A DNA stretch of 38,875 nucleotides from Beijerinckiaceae bacterium (GCA_004298435.1 SCSF01000073.1:1-38875); one strand, 5' to 3'; shown: positions 17,547 through 26,244, counted from the stretch's first letter. Notes: a model not told the origin generated them from the sequence alone. Program-made: numbers and translations.

Positions 17547-19133
17547 ATGTCCTCCGTCAAAAAGATTGCGAGAACCTCCAAAACAAAGACTGCCCCGGCG
17601 AAATCGAAAGCCGCGAAATCGACTGCCGCGCGAAGCAGATCCACGAAACGTGGGAGCGAACCCGTCGTGAAAAACGCGCGGGCAACGACATCGCGGACAG
17701 CTTCGGCCCGTGCAAAGGTGAAGCATGCTCCGGCCAAGGCCGCGCCAGTAAAAAAGGCAGCCAAAACGGCTGTTGCAAAGACCACCGCTGCAAAGGCGAA
17801 AGCTCCGGCGAAAACGAGAACCGCCGCGCAATCGGCGCGTACCGTGCGCGTTGCGGTTAAAAAGCCGGCGGCGAAATCTGTGCGGACGACCAGGGCTGCG
17901 ACCAGCGCCGCTTCCGCCAAGGCGGCTGCGGCGAAGAGAAAATCCGCAGTAGCCAAAACCGCGAAAGCTGCGACAGCGCGCGCCCCGGCGCCCACGCGAA
18001 AGACAAAGGCGCGCACGCCTGTTCAGGCTGTTCCTGCGAAGAAGCCGGTTGCCGCCACTTCGGCGGCGATTCGGAATGTGAAGGCAAAACAGACCGAATC
18101 GGTTAAGCTTCCTAAATCTTCAAACGAGACGGCTGGCGCCTCGCCCGCTAATTTGGGAAACGTCGAGGCGATCAGGACTGCCAAACAGGCGGCGCCGCAG
18201 CGCGCCACGCCTGTGGAAGGCTTGCCTTCACGCCCTGCACAACAGGTGCAGGCTGTGGCGGAGCGCGGCTCTCTTCCTGGAGTCGCGGGTGTCCAGAGCC
18301 AAACGGCTGATGCAAAAATCGAGACCAGTAATCCAGTGACCCAGAAAATTCAGAAGAACGCGTCCGATGCGACAGCCGTCGCCGGGTCGGGCAAGGCCAC
18401 CTCTGTCAAATCCTCCGATACGGCCAGCAAGGAGCCGACATCTGCCGCAGCGCCCAGGGCCGAGGGGGGCGAATCCAGGCCGGCGGAGCCCCGGCCGGCC
18501 GAGTCCAGACCCGTGGAATCACGGCCGCAGGACAGGCCGGGCGCGGCTGCCAAGATGGTGAAGCCGGGGACGCCAAAGCAGAACTTCAAGGCGTCCGAAT
18601 TCGTGGTCTACCCCGCGCATGGCGTCGGCCAGATCGTCGCGATCGAAGAGCAGGAGGTTGCCGGGTTCAAGCTCGAGCTTTTCGTCATTTCCTTCATCAA
18701 GGACAAGATGATCCTGAAAGTGCCGACACCCAAATCGGTGAGCGTCGGCATGCGCAAGCTTGCGACGCCTGAGACGGTCAAGCGCGCCCTGCATACGTTG
18801 ACCGGCCGTGCCCGCATCAAGCGGACCATGTGGTCGCGGCGTGCGCAGGAATATGAGGCGAAGATCAATTCCGGTGATCTCGTGGCTATCGCTGAAGTCG
18901 TTCGCGATCTTTACCGGTCGGACGCGCAGCCGGAGCAGTCCTATTCGGAACGGCAGCTTTATGAAGCGGCGCTTGATCGCGTCGCGCGTGAAATAGCCGT
19001 CGTGCAGAAGCTGACGGAGACGGAATCGCTGAAGCTGATCGAATCGCAACTTCAGAAAAGCCCGCGCCGCGGCAAGGCGGAAGATGCCGATCCTGCGGAT
19101 GCGGAAGACGGCGATGTCGAAGAGGCCGCGTGA
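17547..19133 (+). CDS. carD: CarD/CdnL-family transcription regulator with long basic N-terminal arm
   Basis: 528-aa protein. Residues about 344-515 are a CarD domain: the RNA-polymerase-interacting Tudor-like part (FVVYPAHGVGQIVAIEEQ) and the helical DNA-binding part (TMWSRRAQEYEAKINSGD). CarD proteins stabilise open promoter complexes, notably at rRNA promoters. Residues 1-160 are Lys/Ala/Thr/Arg-rich, resembling histone-H1-like bacterial tails, and 160-340 are Pro/Ser/Glu-rich and probably disordered. Typical CarD/CdnL proteins are under 200 aa, so the arm is unusual. The start at 17547 is set by AAGGAG; an upstream in-frame extension to 17370 lacks a site. Ends in an acidic tail (DADPADAEDGDVEEAA). 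Confidence 0.88.
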   Translation: MSSVKKIARTSKTKTAPAKSKAAKSTAARSRSTKRGSEPVVKNARATTSRTASARAKVKHAPAKAAPVKKAAKTAVAKTTAAKAKAPAKTRTAAQSARTVRVAVKKPAAKSVRTTRAATSAASAKAAAAKRKSAVAKTAKAATARAPAPTRKTKARTPVQAVPAKKPVAATSAAIRNVKAKQTESVKLPKSSNETAGASPANLGNVEAIRTAKQAAPQRATPVEGLPSRPAQQVQAVAERGSLPGVAGVQSQTADAKIETSNPVTQKIQKNASDATAVAGSGKATSVKSSDTASKEPTSAAAPRAEGGESRPAEPRPAESRPVESRPQDRPGAAAKMVKPGTPKQNFKASEFVVYPAHGVGQIVAIEEQEVAGFKLELFVISFIKDKMILKVPTPKSVSVGMRKLATPETVKRALHTLTGRARIKRTMWSRRAQEYEAKINSGDLVAIAEVVRDLYRSDAQPEQSYSERQLYEAALDRVAREIAVVQKLTETESLKLIESQLQKSPRRGKAEDADPADAEDGDVEEAA

Positions 19134-19160
19134 TAATAAGGCGTTTTGATCAACTTGGTA

Positions 19161-19189
19161 AAAAAGGCCCGGCAAACGCCGGGCCTTTT
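19161..19189. terminator. Bidirectional intrinsic terminator between carD and rpoH
   Basis: Perfect 8-bp stem GGCCCGGC (19166-19173) / GCCGGGCC (19178-19185) with a 4-base loop, flanked by AAAAA on the left and TTTT on the right. It sits between the converging carD and rpoH-type genes, so it can stop transcription from both sides. Confidence 0.88.
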
Positions 19190-19215
19190 CATTTGGTCTT
19201 GCTTGGAAAACATTC

Positions 19216-20085
19216 CTATGCGGCGCGGTCGTGATTTTCTGACGGATGCTGTTCGACCAACGCGCGCCGCAATTTCTCCAGCGCCCGGTTCTCGATTTGC
19301 CGCACCCGCTCTTTCGAAATGCCCAGCCGGTTGCCGAGCGCCTCGAGGGTCGCGGTATTTTCGACAAGGCGACGCTCCCGCAAAATATCGAATTCGCGCT
19401 TGGTAAGCTGCGCCAGAGCATCGGCAAGCCAGGCTGCCCGCCGACGGGAATCGATGGCGTTGCTGACGATTTCATCCGGCAGAGGGCCGTTGTCCGGCAG
19501 AAATTCGAGCCGCTGCGCCGCCGTTCCGGTTTCACCGTCTGAAATCGGTGCGTTCAACGAAACGTCGGGAACGGAGAGGCGCGAATCCATGAATTCGACG
19601 TCGCTTCGCGAAACGCCGAGCGTCTGCGCTATACGGTCGAACACCACGGCAGAGCCGCCACCCGCTCCCGTCAGTTTGGCGCGCAAGCGGCGCAAGTTGA
19701 AAAACAGCGCCTTCTGGGCCGAGCTGGTGCCACCGCGTACGATCGACCAGTTGCGCAGGATATAATCCTGAATGGCCGCCCTGATCCACCAGGTGGCGTA
19801 GGTCGAGAAGCGGACCTCGCGCGCCGGATCGAACCGCGCGGCAGCCTCAAGCAGCCCGATGTGACCTTCCTGAATGAGATCCGCGATCGGCAGGCCGTAA
19901 TGGCGGAAACGCATGGCGACTGCGATTACGAGGCGCATATGCGCCCGGGCGAGTTGATGCAAAGCATCTTCATCGCGCTGCGTCTTCCATCTTATCGCCA
20001 GATCTTTTTCTTCGTCGCGTGCGAGAAAAGGTGCTGACTTGGCGGCTGCAACAAGTTGACGCCCGACGCCCACGAGATATGCCAT
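19216..20085 (-). CDS. rpoH: RpoH-type (sigma-32) RNA polymerase sigma factor
   Basis: 289-aa group-3 sigma-70 factor. Region 2 is visible as LIQEGHIGLLEAAARFDP and FSTYATWWIRAAIQDYILR; the RpoH box reads QKALFFNLRRLRAKL; region 4 has a helix-turn-helix ending in GISKERVRQIENRALEKLR. The RpoH box separates it from housekeeping and RpoS factors. Divergence from the usual RpoH N-terminus suggests the second alphaproteobacterial paralogue (RpoH2), used in oxidative or heat stress in relatives; that assignment is inferred. Start supported by GGAAGGA upstream of 20085. Confidence 0.9.
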   Translation of the reverse strand: MAYLVGVGRQLVAAAKSAPFLARDEEKDLAIRWKTQRDEDALHQLARAHMRLVIAVAMRFRHYGLPIADLIQEGHIGLLEAAARFDPAREVRFSTYATWWIRAAIQDYILRNWSIVRGGTSSAQKALFFNLRRLRAKLTGAGGGSAVVFDRIAQTLGVSRSDVEFMDSRLSVPDVSLNAPISDGETGTAAQRLEFLPDNGPLPDEIVSNAIDSRRRAAWLADALAQLTKREFDILRERRLVENTATLEALGNRLGISKERVRQIENRALEKLRRALVEQHPSENHDRAA

Positions 20086-20371
20086 AATTAATCCTTCCAG
20101 TCGCAGCCGGGTGGAATGGCAACTTGCGCATGGTCGGGGAAACCTTGTCGATGACGCTGAAGCGTTGACGTGCCCCTGTTGCGCTCTATGTCCACCTCGA
20201 CTCTTGGACTCAGTTCACAGCCGGGTTGGGGAAACGGCCTCCTGGCGCCGAAATTCCGCTTTCCCGAAAGCTGCCGGATATTTCAGTCCGCCCCGCCCTT
20301 TGCTGTGAAATGACAGCCGCTAAACGCTTCAATCGGCGCGGGGGTTCCGTCTTCTGCTGCGATGCAGCGAA

Positions 20372-21904
20372 TTACTCGGTCACGATTTTGTAATGGCCGC
20401 CGACGCGCAAAGGTCCAGTCGCGTGCAAATTGTTCAGGAGCTCGAAATTTTCGAGTGGCCGATTGATCGTGGCCATTTTGGTGGCCAGCGTTTCCGCCTT
20501 GTCGCCATTGCGCGCGGTGACGATGACGATGCGTAAGGGTTTTACGCGCGCAGCCTCTTGCGGCGTTGTGTGCCGGAACGATTCTATCGAGGCGCGGAAG
20601 CGCTGTTCCGCGTCCGCATCGAGCTTATGAATCGCGAAGATGATTCGATAGACGACGGCGGGATCGAAGCGAATGAGCGCGATGCGGAAGTTCCATTCGC
20701 CGGCGCGGGCGATGGCGGTTACCGCCGGCATGCCGTTGATTTCGAGCGGCTGAACGGAGCTGCGCAACAGTCCCTCGATCCAGCCCGAATGGATATAGCT
20801 TTCGAGCGAGGTATCCTGCGAAAGCCGCACGCTGTCGAGGCGAAGGGCTTCGGCGCCACCACCCTTTATGCCGAGTACGGCCTGCGCCGAGTTCTCCAGA
20901 ACGAACCCTTCTGGCGCTTCGAAGATGAAGCGCAGGCGCGGATGCAGGAAGGTCCTGCCGCGAATGACGCCATCGGTGGGGTCGTCGCCATACATCATGC
21001 CGTCGATTGCGGCGAGATAGGCTGTCCTGTCGGTTGTGCCGACGCCCGGAGGGCCGAATTCATGCGCCACGGCGATTGCATGCTGGATACGCGCGGGGGT
21101 CGAGGGATGTGTTGCGAGCAGGTCCGGCTTTGTCGAAACGGTTTCTCCGAATTCCGCCGCGTGCAGCGCGCGCGCAGCTTCCATCGTGTTGAGAAAGCGC
21201 GCCGCCGCATAGGGGTCATACCCCGCCTTGGCCATGGAGCGGATGCCGATTTCGTCTGCGTCGAGTTCCTGCTGGCGGGAAAACCGCGCAATCGTGCGCT
21301 GCTCCATGGCGGCAACTTGCTCGCCTCTTTCCCGGCTCTGGATCACGCTGGCCGCTTCGGTAATGACGGCGGCGCGCTTCTCCTGCTCCTCGCGCAGCAT
21401 GGCGTGATGCGCGGTGATATGGCCGATTTCGTGCGCCATCACCGCGGCAACTTCCGACGCATCATTGGCGAGCGTCAGAAGGCCGCGCGTCACATAGATT
21501 TTGTCGGGCGGCAGCGCGAAGGCGTTGATGATAGGGGAATTGAGAATCGTCACCTTGTACGGGTCGGCCGGATTGCCGCTGGCCTTGGCGAGCTTGAGCA
21601 GCATGGCGTTGAGAAACCGCTCGGCGGCAGGGTCGTGGTATTGGCCGCCATAAAGGGCGATGATTTTCTTGTGCTCGGCCGAGGCGAGCGTTTCGACTCC
21701 GAGCGTACGCGGCGCGGCTGCGGGTATTTCCGCCTTGACCGGCTTTTCACCCTGCTGTTCCATCATGGCGCAGCCGGCCAGTGCGAGCGCAGCCACGAGC
21801 GGGCATAGCAGCAGGCAATGCCGCCGGAACCACGCGGCGGCGCTGGAGACACCGTGCAGGCGCGGGCTTTTTCGTATCGATTGAAGGATCATGCGCCGCG
21901 TCAT
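20372..21904 (-). CDS. M48-family zinc metalloprotease, predicted lipoprotein
   Basis: 510-aa envelope protease resembling BepA/LoiP-type M48 proteins. A lipobox LALAGC places the acylated cysteine at position 45. The zinc site is HEIGH (158-162), with the third ligand in QQELDADEIG (Glu213). A C-terminal LysM-like stretch (ARNGDKAETLATKM) ends in GHYKIVTE and could bind cell wall. Likely role: quality control of outer-membrane proteins in the periplasm (inferred). Its start overlaps the stop of the upstream SNase-like gene as ATGA, so the two are co-translated. Confidence 0.9.
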   Translation of the reverse strand: MTRRMILQSIRKSPRLHGVSSAAAWFRRHCLLLCPLVAALALAGCAMMEQQGEKPVKAEIPAAAPRTLGVETLASAEHKKIIALYGGQYHDPAAERFLNAMLLKLAKASGNPADPYKVTILNSPIINAFALPPDKIYVTRGLLTLANDASEVAAVMAHEIGHITAHHAMLREEQEKRAAVITEAASVIQSRERGEQVAAMEQRTIARFSRQQELDADEIGIRSMAKAGYDPYAAARFLNTMEAARALHAAEFGETVSTKPDLLATHPSTPARIQHAIAVAHEFGPPGVGTTDRTAYLAAIDGMMYGDDPTDGVIRGRTFLHPRLRFIFEAPEGFVLENSAQAVLGIKGGGAEALRLDSVRLSQDTSLESYIHSGWIEGLLRSSVQPLEINGMPAVTAIARAGEWNFRIALIRFDPAVVYRIIFAIHKLDADAEQRFRASIESFRHTTPQEAARVKPLRIVIVTARNGDKAETLATKMATINRPLENFELLNNLHATGPLRVGGHYKIVTE

Positions 21905-22800
21905 GGTGCCTTAACGGGCGGCGGTGCGGCATTCGTCCCGCCCTGCCTGACCGCGTTCCCCTCGGCTACGTCGTCCGTGACCAGTTCTATGGCGTCGGCG
22001 CTGCTGATTTCGATCTCCGGTCCAAAGCGCAAATCGAGAAGTCCGCGTACCCTTAATGTCTGCCCGATGAGAGCATGGAAATGCAATCCCGACCGCTCAA
22101 ATCTGGCAACATTGCGCCGCAGAATTGTGACTAAGAGCCCATGACCGCGTTTTGACGTGAAGGCGAGCGAGGTGCGATAGTGATTTGCAGTCACGGCGAT
22201 GAGACGGCCTTCGACGATGACATTCGTTGCCGCCTTGTCGGCGAAAGCCGCACGATTTGTAGCCGTCAAAATGGCATAATAAGGATCACGCCAGAGGCCG
22301 CGCCTGTCTTTTCGCGCCTTTTCTTCGGCTGAGCGAAAGACGGCGACGCAGGGATGCGCCTCCGGGACGGGCATGTAGCGCGCGAAACCGCGCGCGAGGA
22401 GAAAAGCCGCCAGCCCTCCGGGTGCGGCTGCCGGCTGCGCTATAAAGACGAAGGCGGGGATGCGCCCCCAGCGGTCCGGCTTCGCCGCAAGGGGCAGAAA
22501 GCTGATTCCGCCCGCAAGCTTTGCGGCGAGTGCGTTTTTCGCATGATCTGGAAAATCCGGCGCGTCCGGGGTCGGCTCTACCGGATCGAGGCCAGCGAGA
22601 TGAAGGCTGCGGCCATCCTGCAATGTCAGATCGAGACGGTCATCGATTCGGGCGACCTTCGCTTTCTGGATGCCTGTGGAGGGGCAGGAGGGAGTGACGG
22701 CGGGTCCAGCCGCTCTCGCCGCTGCCGGGACGGGGAGCAGCCCCGGCGCGAATGCCGCCAGGCCGGCCAAAAGCCTCAACTGAATTGCGCCAAACTGCAT
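21901..22800 (-). CDS. Exported SNase-like (thermonuclease fold) protein
   Basis: 299-aa protein with a signal peptide (LAGLAAFAPGLLPVPAAARA) and an SNase-like domain: KVARIDDRLDLTLQDG, then LHLAGLDPVEPTPD and DRWGRIPAFVF. In true thermonucleases the first catalytic segment has an Arg before the GxD/E motif; here it is His-Leu-Ala-Gly-Leu-Asp, so nuclease activity is doubtful. The region to residue 280 looks like an OB-fold extension (VEGRLIAVTANHYRTSLAF). It lies upstream of, and overlaps, the M48 lipoprotein gene, suggesting a shared envelope role. The start has no clear ribosome binding site. Confidence 0.75.
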   Translation of the reverse strand: MQFGAIQLRLLAGLAAFAPGLLPVPAAARAAGPAVTPSCPSTGIQKAKVARIDDRLDLTLQDGRSLHLAGLDPVEPTPDAPDFPDHAKNALAAKLAGGISFLPLAAKPDRWGRIPAFVFIAQPAAAPGGLAAFLLARGFARYMPVPEAHPCVAVFRSAEEKARKDRRGLWRDPYYAILTATNRAAFADKAATNVIVEGRLIAVTANHYRTSLAFTSKRGHGLLVTILRRNVARFERSGLHFHALIGQTLRVRGLLDLRFGPEIEISSADAIELVTDDVAEGNAVRQGGTNAAPPPVKAP

Positions 22801-23005
22801 GCAATGCTTTCAGCGGGAAGGCGCGGAGCCGCGCCAGGAGGAAGGAGCCTGTCAACTTTTCCGGGACATGCTCACAGTCTGCATGCTAAGTCAGGCGCCG
22901 CTGAATCGCAGATGAACGCCGCTCACCTTGATGGCTTGCGGCAGGAGCGGGATGCGAAAAGCGGGCGCCGATTCCGCTCAAATCTCGCGTTAACTTATTT
23001 TCTAC

Positions 23006-23082
<77 letters not shown>

Positions 23083-23127
23083 TTGAAATCAAACACTTAG
23101 CACAAAATAGCTAGAAGCTTGACAGCG

Positions 23128-23151
23128 CCGGGGTAGCAGCCGGGGTAACAG
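23128..23151 (+). repeat. Tandem 12-bp repeats near attL
   Basis: Two adjacent copies, CCGGGGTAGCAG and CCGGGGTAACAG, differing at one base. The same GGGGTAAC core recurs inverted at 33618-33627 and 38514-38521 and direct at 38539-38549. The position 50-75 bp inside the left end suggests integrase arm-type binding sites. Confidence 0.55.
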
Positions 23152-23173
23152 ATTGGGCAGGGGGCTTTCTGCG

Positions 23174-23791
23174 GTGAGTGCTGCGGGGGATTTCTTCGGA
23201 TGGCTCGTAGGTTTTCTACAAACCTACAATGCCGCCGTTACCGCGGTGGCCACTTTCGCTATCGGTGTTTTCACTGCTTTGTTGGTATGGGTCACTAATC
23301 GACAGGCTCGGTTGACCCGAGACAGCATTGAGTTGGCCAACAAGGAATTTTTGGCCACCCATCGCCCGCGCATCATCGTGCGATTCATCCAAGGGCCTTT
23401 TCAAGACGAGGATGGATTAGATTTTGTGTGGATTACGTTGGTAAACAAAGGGGAGACTGACGGCACGATAGTCGCCGTCGGACGCGATCTCGCTCGACGT
23501 AAAGGCCGCGGTTGTTGGTTGCCTCCCGGAGTCAGTATAGAGCCGAGATCGTTTACCCCCACGACACTAGCAAGCGGCGATCGACTCGTAATAAAGGCCA
23601 CCGCGCACTCGCCTATGGGGGAGGAGCAAATCTTTGATGAGGCTTTCCAGCCTTCCGAGTTGTGCGCCGTTGGCTGCATTCAGTATCGGGATGGGAATGA
23701 GCGATTGCTTGAAACGGGATTTCTCCGGACTTATGACGGTCAACGAAATTTTCTGCCGTCCGACAATCCAGAGGACGAATACCAAGACTAA
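23174..23791 (+). CDS. Membrane-anchored protein of unknown function (cargo)
   Basis: About 205 aa. A single N-terminal membrane helix (AVTAVATFAIGVFTALLVWV) is followed by a short helical linker and a soluble, probably beta-rich domain beginning THRPRIIVRFIQGPF. I do not recognise a named family. The GTG at 23174 has an AGGGGG site about 11 bases upstream; an in-frame TTG at 23153 is the alternative. It lies just inside attL and is followed 72 bases later on the same strand by a DUF4238 gene, so the pair may be one cargo module. A defence role would be inference from position only. Confidence 0.65.
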   Translation: MSAAGDFFGWLVGFLQTYNAAVTAVATFAIGVFTALLVWVTNRQARLTRDSIELANKEFLATHRPRIIVRFIQGPFQDEDGLDFVWITLVNKGETDGTIVAVGRDLARRKGRGCWLPPGVSIEPRSFTPTTLASGDRLVIKATAHSPMGEEQIFDEAFQPSELCAVGCIQYRDGNERLLETGFLRTYDGQRNFLPSDNPEDEYQD

Positions 23792-23863
23792 GGAAACATA
23801 AACTCGTGCCGCAGCAGTCGTCGGCCTGAGCGCGTAGAACATGCGCGTTCTTTTGAAGCGTCA

Positions 23864-25069
23864 ATGCCCGAAAAGCATCATTACTTACCGATCTTCTATC
23901 AAGCGCGCTGGGCGACAGGCGGCGACAGACAGGTTTGCGTCTACAAGAAGCCTCAGAACGAAGTGAAGACGAAACGACGTCATCCCGCCTTTCAAGGTTA
24001 TGAAGTCGATCTCTACACTATCCCGGGTGTGGAGTATGAGGCTGCCAGCCATCTTGAGCATCAGTTCTTTCTACAGGCGGATGACGACGCAGCGGTGGCG
24101 CTTCAGCAATTCGAGCGCGATCAAAAGACCGCATTGGATAATCGCCTGAGAAGTGGATGGTCGCGGTTTGTCATATCGCTCATCCATCGAGGGCCGGAAG
24201 AGATCCAACGTTTCTTCGATGAAGTGAAACGACACGTTCAAGACGCCGAACGCGAGTTCGAAGAGAACTACGCAACGCTGAGGCTACCTACCGAACCCAC
24301 GACCTTCGAAGAGTTCAGACTGAAACGTCCAACAAATCTAGCGGGGCGAGCCGCCGCGATGCTTATTCAGAAAGTCATCGACAACGTTAACGTTGGAAAT
24401 CACCTTAACAACATGATCTGGACGATCTTATCGCCGCCGAGTTCGTATCCATTTCTCACGTCCGATCGGCCAGTGATAATGACGAACGGGATGATCAAGC
24501 CTGAATCACATCTGGCGTTACCGATTGGCCCGAGAAAGCTGTTTATAGCGTCCAACCGAAATGAAATTGTTCAGGAAGTTGCGCGCCGCAAGCCGGATGA
24601 GCTTGTGTCGTTTGTCAATGATCGCGTCGTTAAACAGGCTCGTCGTTTCGTGATTGGCGTCGATGACCAACAGTTGCGCTTTGTCGCGAACAGGTTTGGA
24701 GCACGTTTGCCGAGCTCACCAACGGAACTTACGAAATTTCCGTCACCTGAGGAGATGAGGAAACTCGTCCGCTACAGTGCATGTACGCTGGGTTTCGCCG
24801 TAGCGTCCCGAAGTGCAGTTATCACCCGTTCCGCAAGCTGGAGTTCGCACTTTGCATGCGTTAGACCGTGGTCACCTTCTAGGCTGTGTGACACGATATG
24901 TAGCCAATGGACCCAGGTATCTCTGGGAACAGGCCCCATCGGCGGACCTAGCCGTCGCCGTTCCCAATATTCCGTCACGCTGGCCACCGCAGCTTGCCAT
25001 CCCGGGGTATCCATTACGCGGCGATTTATAAGGCCAGCCTCACGCCACGCGGCGTTGATTCGCTCGTAG
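23864..25069 (+). CDS. DUF4238-domain protein with an unusual C-terminal extension
   Basis: 401 aa as read. Residues 1 to about 290 fit DUF4238: the N-terminal KHHYLPIFYQARW, a central helical part, FLTSDRPVIM, then LALPIGPRKLFIA and a final QARRFVIGVDD. DUF4238 has no established biochemical activity. From about residue 300 the sequence changes to Ser/Arg/Cys-rich text with no family resemblance, and this part is exactly antisense to the convergent gene at 24772-25092. The natural C-terminus was probably near 24770, and the tail may be read-through created by a junction. No clear ribosome binding site before 23864. Confidence 0.7.
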   Translation: MPEKHHYLPIFYQARWATGGDRQVCVYKKPQNEVKTKRRHPAFQGYEVDLYTIPGVEYEAASHLEHQFFLQADDDAAVALQQFERDQKTALDNRLRSGWSRFVISLIHRGPEEIQRFFDEVKRHVQDAEREFEENYATLRLPTEPTTFEEFRLKRPTNLAGRAAAMLIQKVIDNVNVGNHLNNMIWTILSPPSSYPFLTSDRPVIMTNGMIKPESHLALPIGPRKLFIASNRNEIVQEVARRKPDELVSFVNDRVVKQARRFVIGVDDQQLRFVANRFGARLPSSPTELTKFPSPEEMRKLVRYSACTLGFAVASRSAVITRSASWSSHFACVRPWSPSRLCDTICSQWTQVSLGTGPIGGPSRRRSQYSVTLATAACHPGVSITRRFIRPASRHAALIRS

Positions 25070-25092
25070 ATTGGTGCGGCGTCATCCATCAT
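24772..25092 (-). CDS. Small hypothetical protein (106 aa)
   Basis: Unrecognised protein with normal composition: helices (PIYERINAAWREAGLINRR), a Trp-rich middle (WVHWLHIVSHSL) and a helical end (LQLAERVITALRD). It lies seven bases downstream of the 25100-25438 gene on the same strand, so the two probably form an operon. It overlaps the end of the DUF4238 gene on the other strand by 298 bases; this frame looks like real protein while the opposite one does not. Start ambiguous between two adjacent ATGs. Confidence 0.5.
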   Translation of the reverse strand: MMDDAAPIYERINAAWREAGLINRRVMDTPGWQAAVASVTEYWERRRLGPPMGPVPRDTWVHWLHIVSHSLEGDHGLTHAKCELQLAERVITALRDATAKPSVHAL

Positions 25093-25099
25093 TTTTGCC

Positions 25100-25438
25100 C
25101 TAACTCACCCCCGGCCCATGCTCCCGGATCAGGCGGCACCCAGCCCTCAGCGTGAGGCGGTAACTTTGGCGATGCTCCTTCGCCGCCTCAAAAGCGGCAA
25201 GCGCCACCGGCAATAACGCACAACGGGCGATCACTTCCATCAGCGCGCCGCCCTCCCATGTTTCGATTTTGAAGCTCATATCCTCAGCTTTCGGTTGGTC
25301 GATGAGATCGGCGTACAGCCTGAGGGCGTGTGCTGCCTGTCGCGTTGAATCATTCGTCAGGCGCAATGACGCGCCTTGCCGTTCTTCGATCTTCTGGGCG
25401 AGCGCGCGGGCGGCTTCGGCAGGCATGGCTTTGTCCAT
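25100..25438 (-). CDS. Small hypothetical helical protein
   Basis: About 112 aa, mostly helical: ARALAQKIEERQGASLRL and AAHALRLYADLID. Short helical proteins of this style are common in Hyphomicrobiales mobile elements, but I cannot assign a function. I used the ATG at 25438; a TTG at 25459 would add seven residues. First gene of a probable pair with 24772-25092. Confidence 0.5.
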   Translation of the reverse strand: MDKAMPAEAARALAQKIEERQGASLRLTNDSTRQAAHALRLYADLIDQPKAEDMSFKIETWEGGALMEVIARCALLPVALAAFEAAKEHRQSYRLTLRAGCRLIREHGPGVS

Positions 25439-25574
25439 GCGTTCTAGTTTTGTTCGCAATAGCGATGCGAGTCAACCCGCCTCAAGTTGGATTCATTGAG
25501 GACAAGAATTTCATTTCAGCCATCATAGGTGATGGCCCTCCGATGTGAGGTGTTTCGCTGAGGGTGTAGAATAG

Positions 25575-25596
25575 AGGCCGCCAACTGAGGCGGCCT
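25575..25596. repeat. Inverted repeat upstream of the 25616 gene
   Basis: Perfect 8-bp arms AGGCCGCC (25575-25582) and GGCGGCCT (25589-25596) with a 6-base loop, ending 19 bases before the next start codon. No T tract follows on either strand, so an operator or leader hairpin is more likely than a terminator. Confidence 0.45.
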
Positions 25597-25615
25597 TAAA
25601 CGGCGAGTTCTGATC

Positions 25616-25837
25616 ATGGACGAACGTTACTACATTTACGAAAACTGGCACCGTAAGCGGGGCCGCATCCATCTTTCTACCTGCTCCTATTGCAATGATG
25701 GTCAGGGCACTCAGGAAGTGGATAGCGGCAAAAACGGGAAATGGCATGGCCCGTTTAACCGCAATCAGGCATTCATTGAAGTTGAGCGATTGCAGAAGGG
25801 TGCGGACATTCAGCCTTGTGCCGTTTGCAATCCCTGA
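25616..25837 (+). CDS. Small cysteine-pair protein, unknown function
   Basis: 73 aa. Two Cys-x2-Cys pairs, CSYC in the middle and CAVC at the end, suggest one zinc site. The KNGKWHGPF segment and a short helix (QAFIEVERLQKG) separate them. The compact two-pair layout resembles small zinc-ribbon proteins, but I know no named family. The ribosome binding site is weak. It is preceded by a perfect inverted repeat at 25575-25596. Confidence 0.6.
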   Translation: MDERYYIYENWHRKRGRIHLSTCSYCNDGQGTQEVDSGKNGKWHGPFNRNQAFIEVERLQKGADIQPCAVCNP

Positions 25838-25925
25838 ATTTCAAAACTGGCCGCTGCTGTTTTCAACTTAGGCCACACAGCCCGGAAACAGGCGCCTGAG
25901 TCAGAATGAAGGCCGGGCGATCACC

Positions 25926-26244
25926 TCAACCGCCAAGGCCATCAGATACCCCTGCCGCCGATGATTGTGCGAGCGTCCGACTGGTAAACACCGTAACCCA
26001 TGAAAAATATCCCTCACGCGAAACCATGTGCTCGACATCCCGGACCATCCAAGGCCCGTCTATGCCCGGCCTCGCGCCTAGCACGATCTGAGTCGAACGG
26101 CTTAAGCGTTGGTTCGCCGTTGATGGTGATGCGGCCTTTGCCGGACAGGCTGATGGCCTCATTTACGGCATTGGCGTCTTGCGCTGCCACGGATGCGTTG
26201 GGGGCCGGGTTTCGACGCTGGTAAGCGGACCCGACGCCCGGCAC
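25926..26244 (-). pseudogene. Remnant of a phage tail / late-control-D-like gene, frameshifted
   Basis: Two minus-strand frames join into one sensible C-terminus. Upstream frame to about 26095: VNEAISLSGKGRITINGEP. Downstream frame from about 26096: QIVLGARPGIDGPWMVRDVE, then HMVSREGYFSWVTVFTSR. The GxRPGIDGxWxVxxVxH pattern resembles the end of P2-type late control protein D and related tail proteins. The reading frame changes near 26090-26100 and the N-terminal two thirds are absent, so it is a fragment. Confidence 0.5.

Noticed and set aside
20558-21808. Plus-strand open frame (416 codons) opposite the M48 protease gene
   Set aside because: Antisense shadow; Arg/Gly-rich composition, while the other strand has HEIGH and a lipobox.
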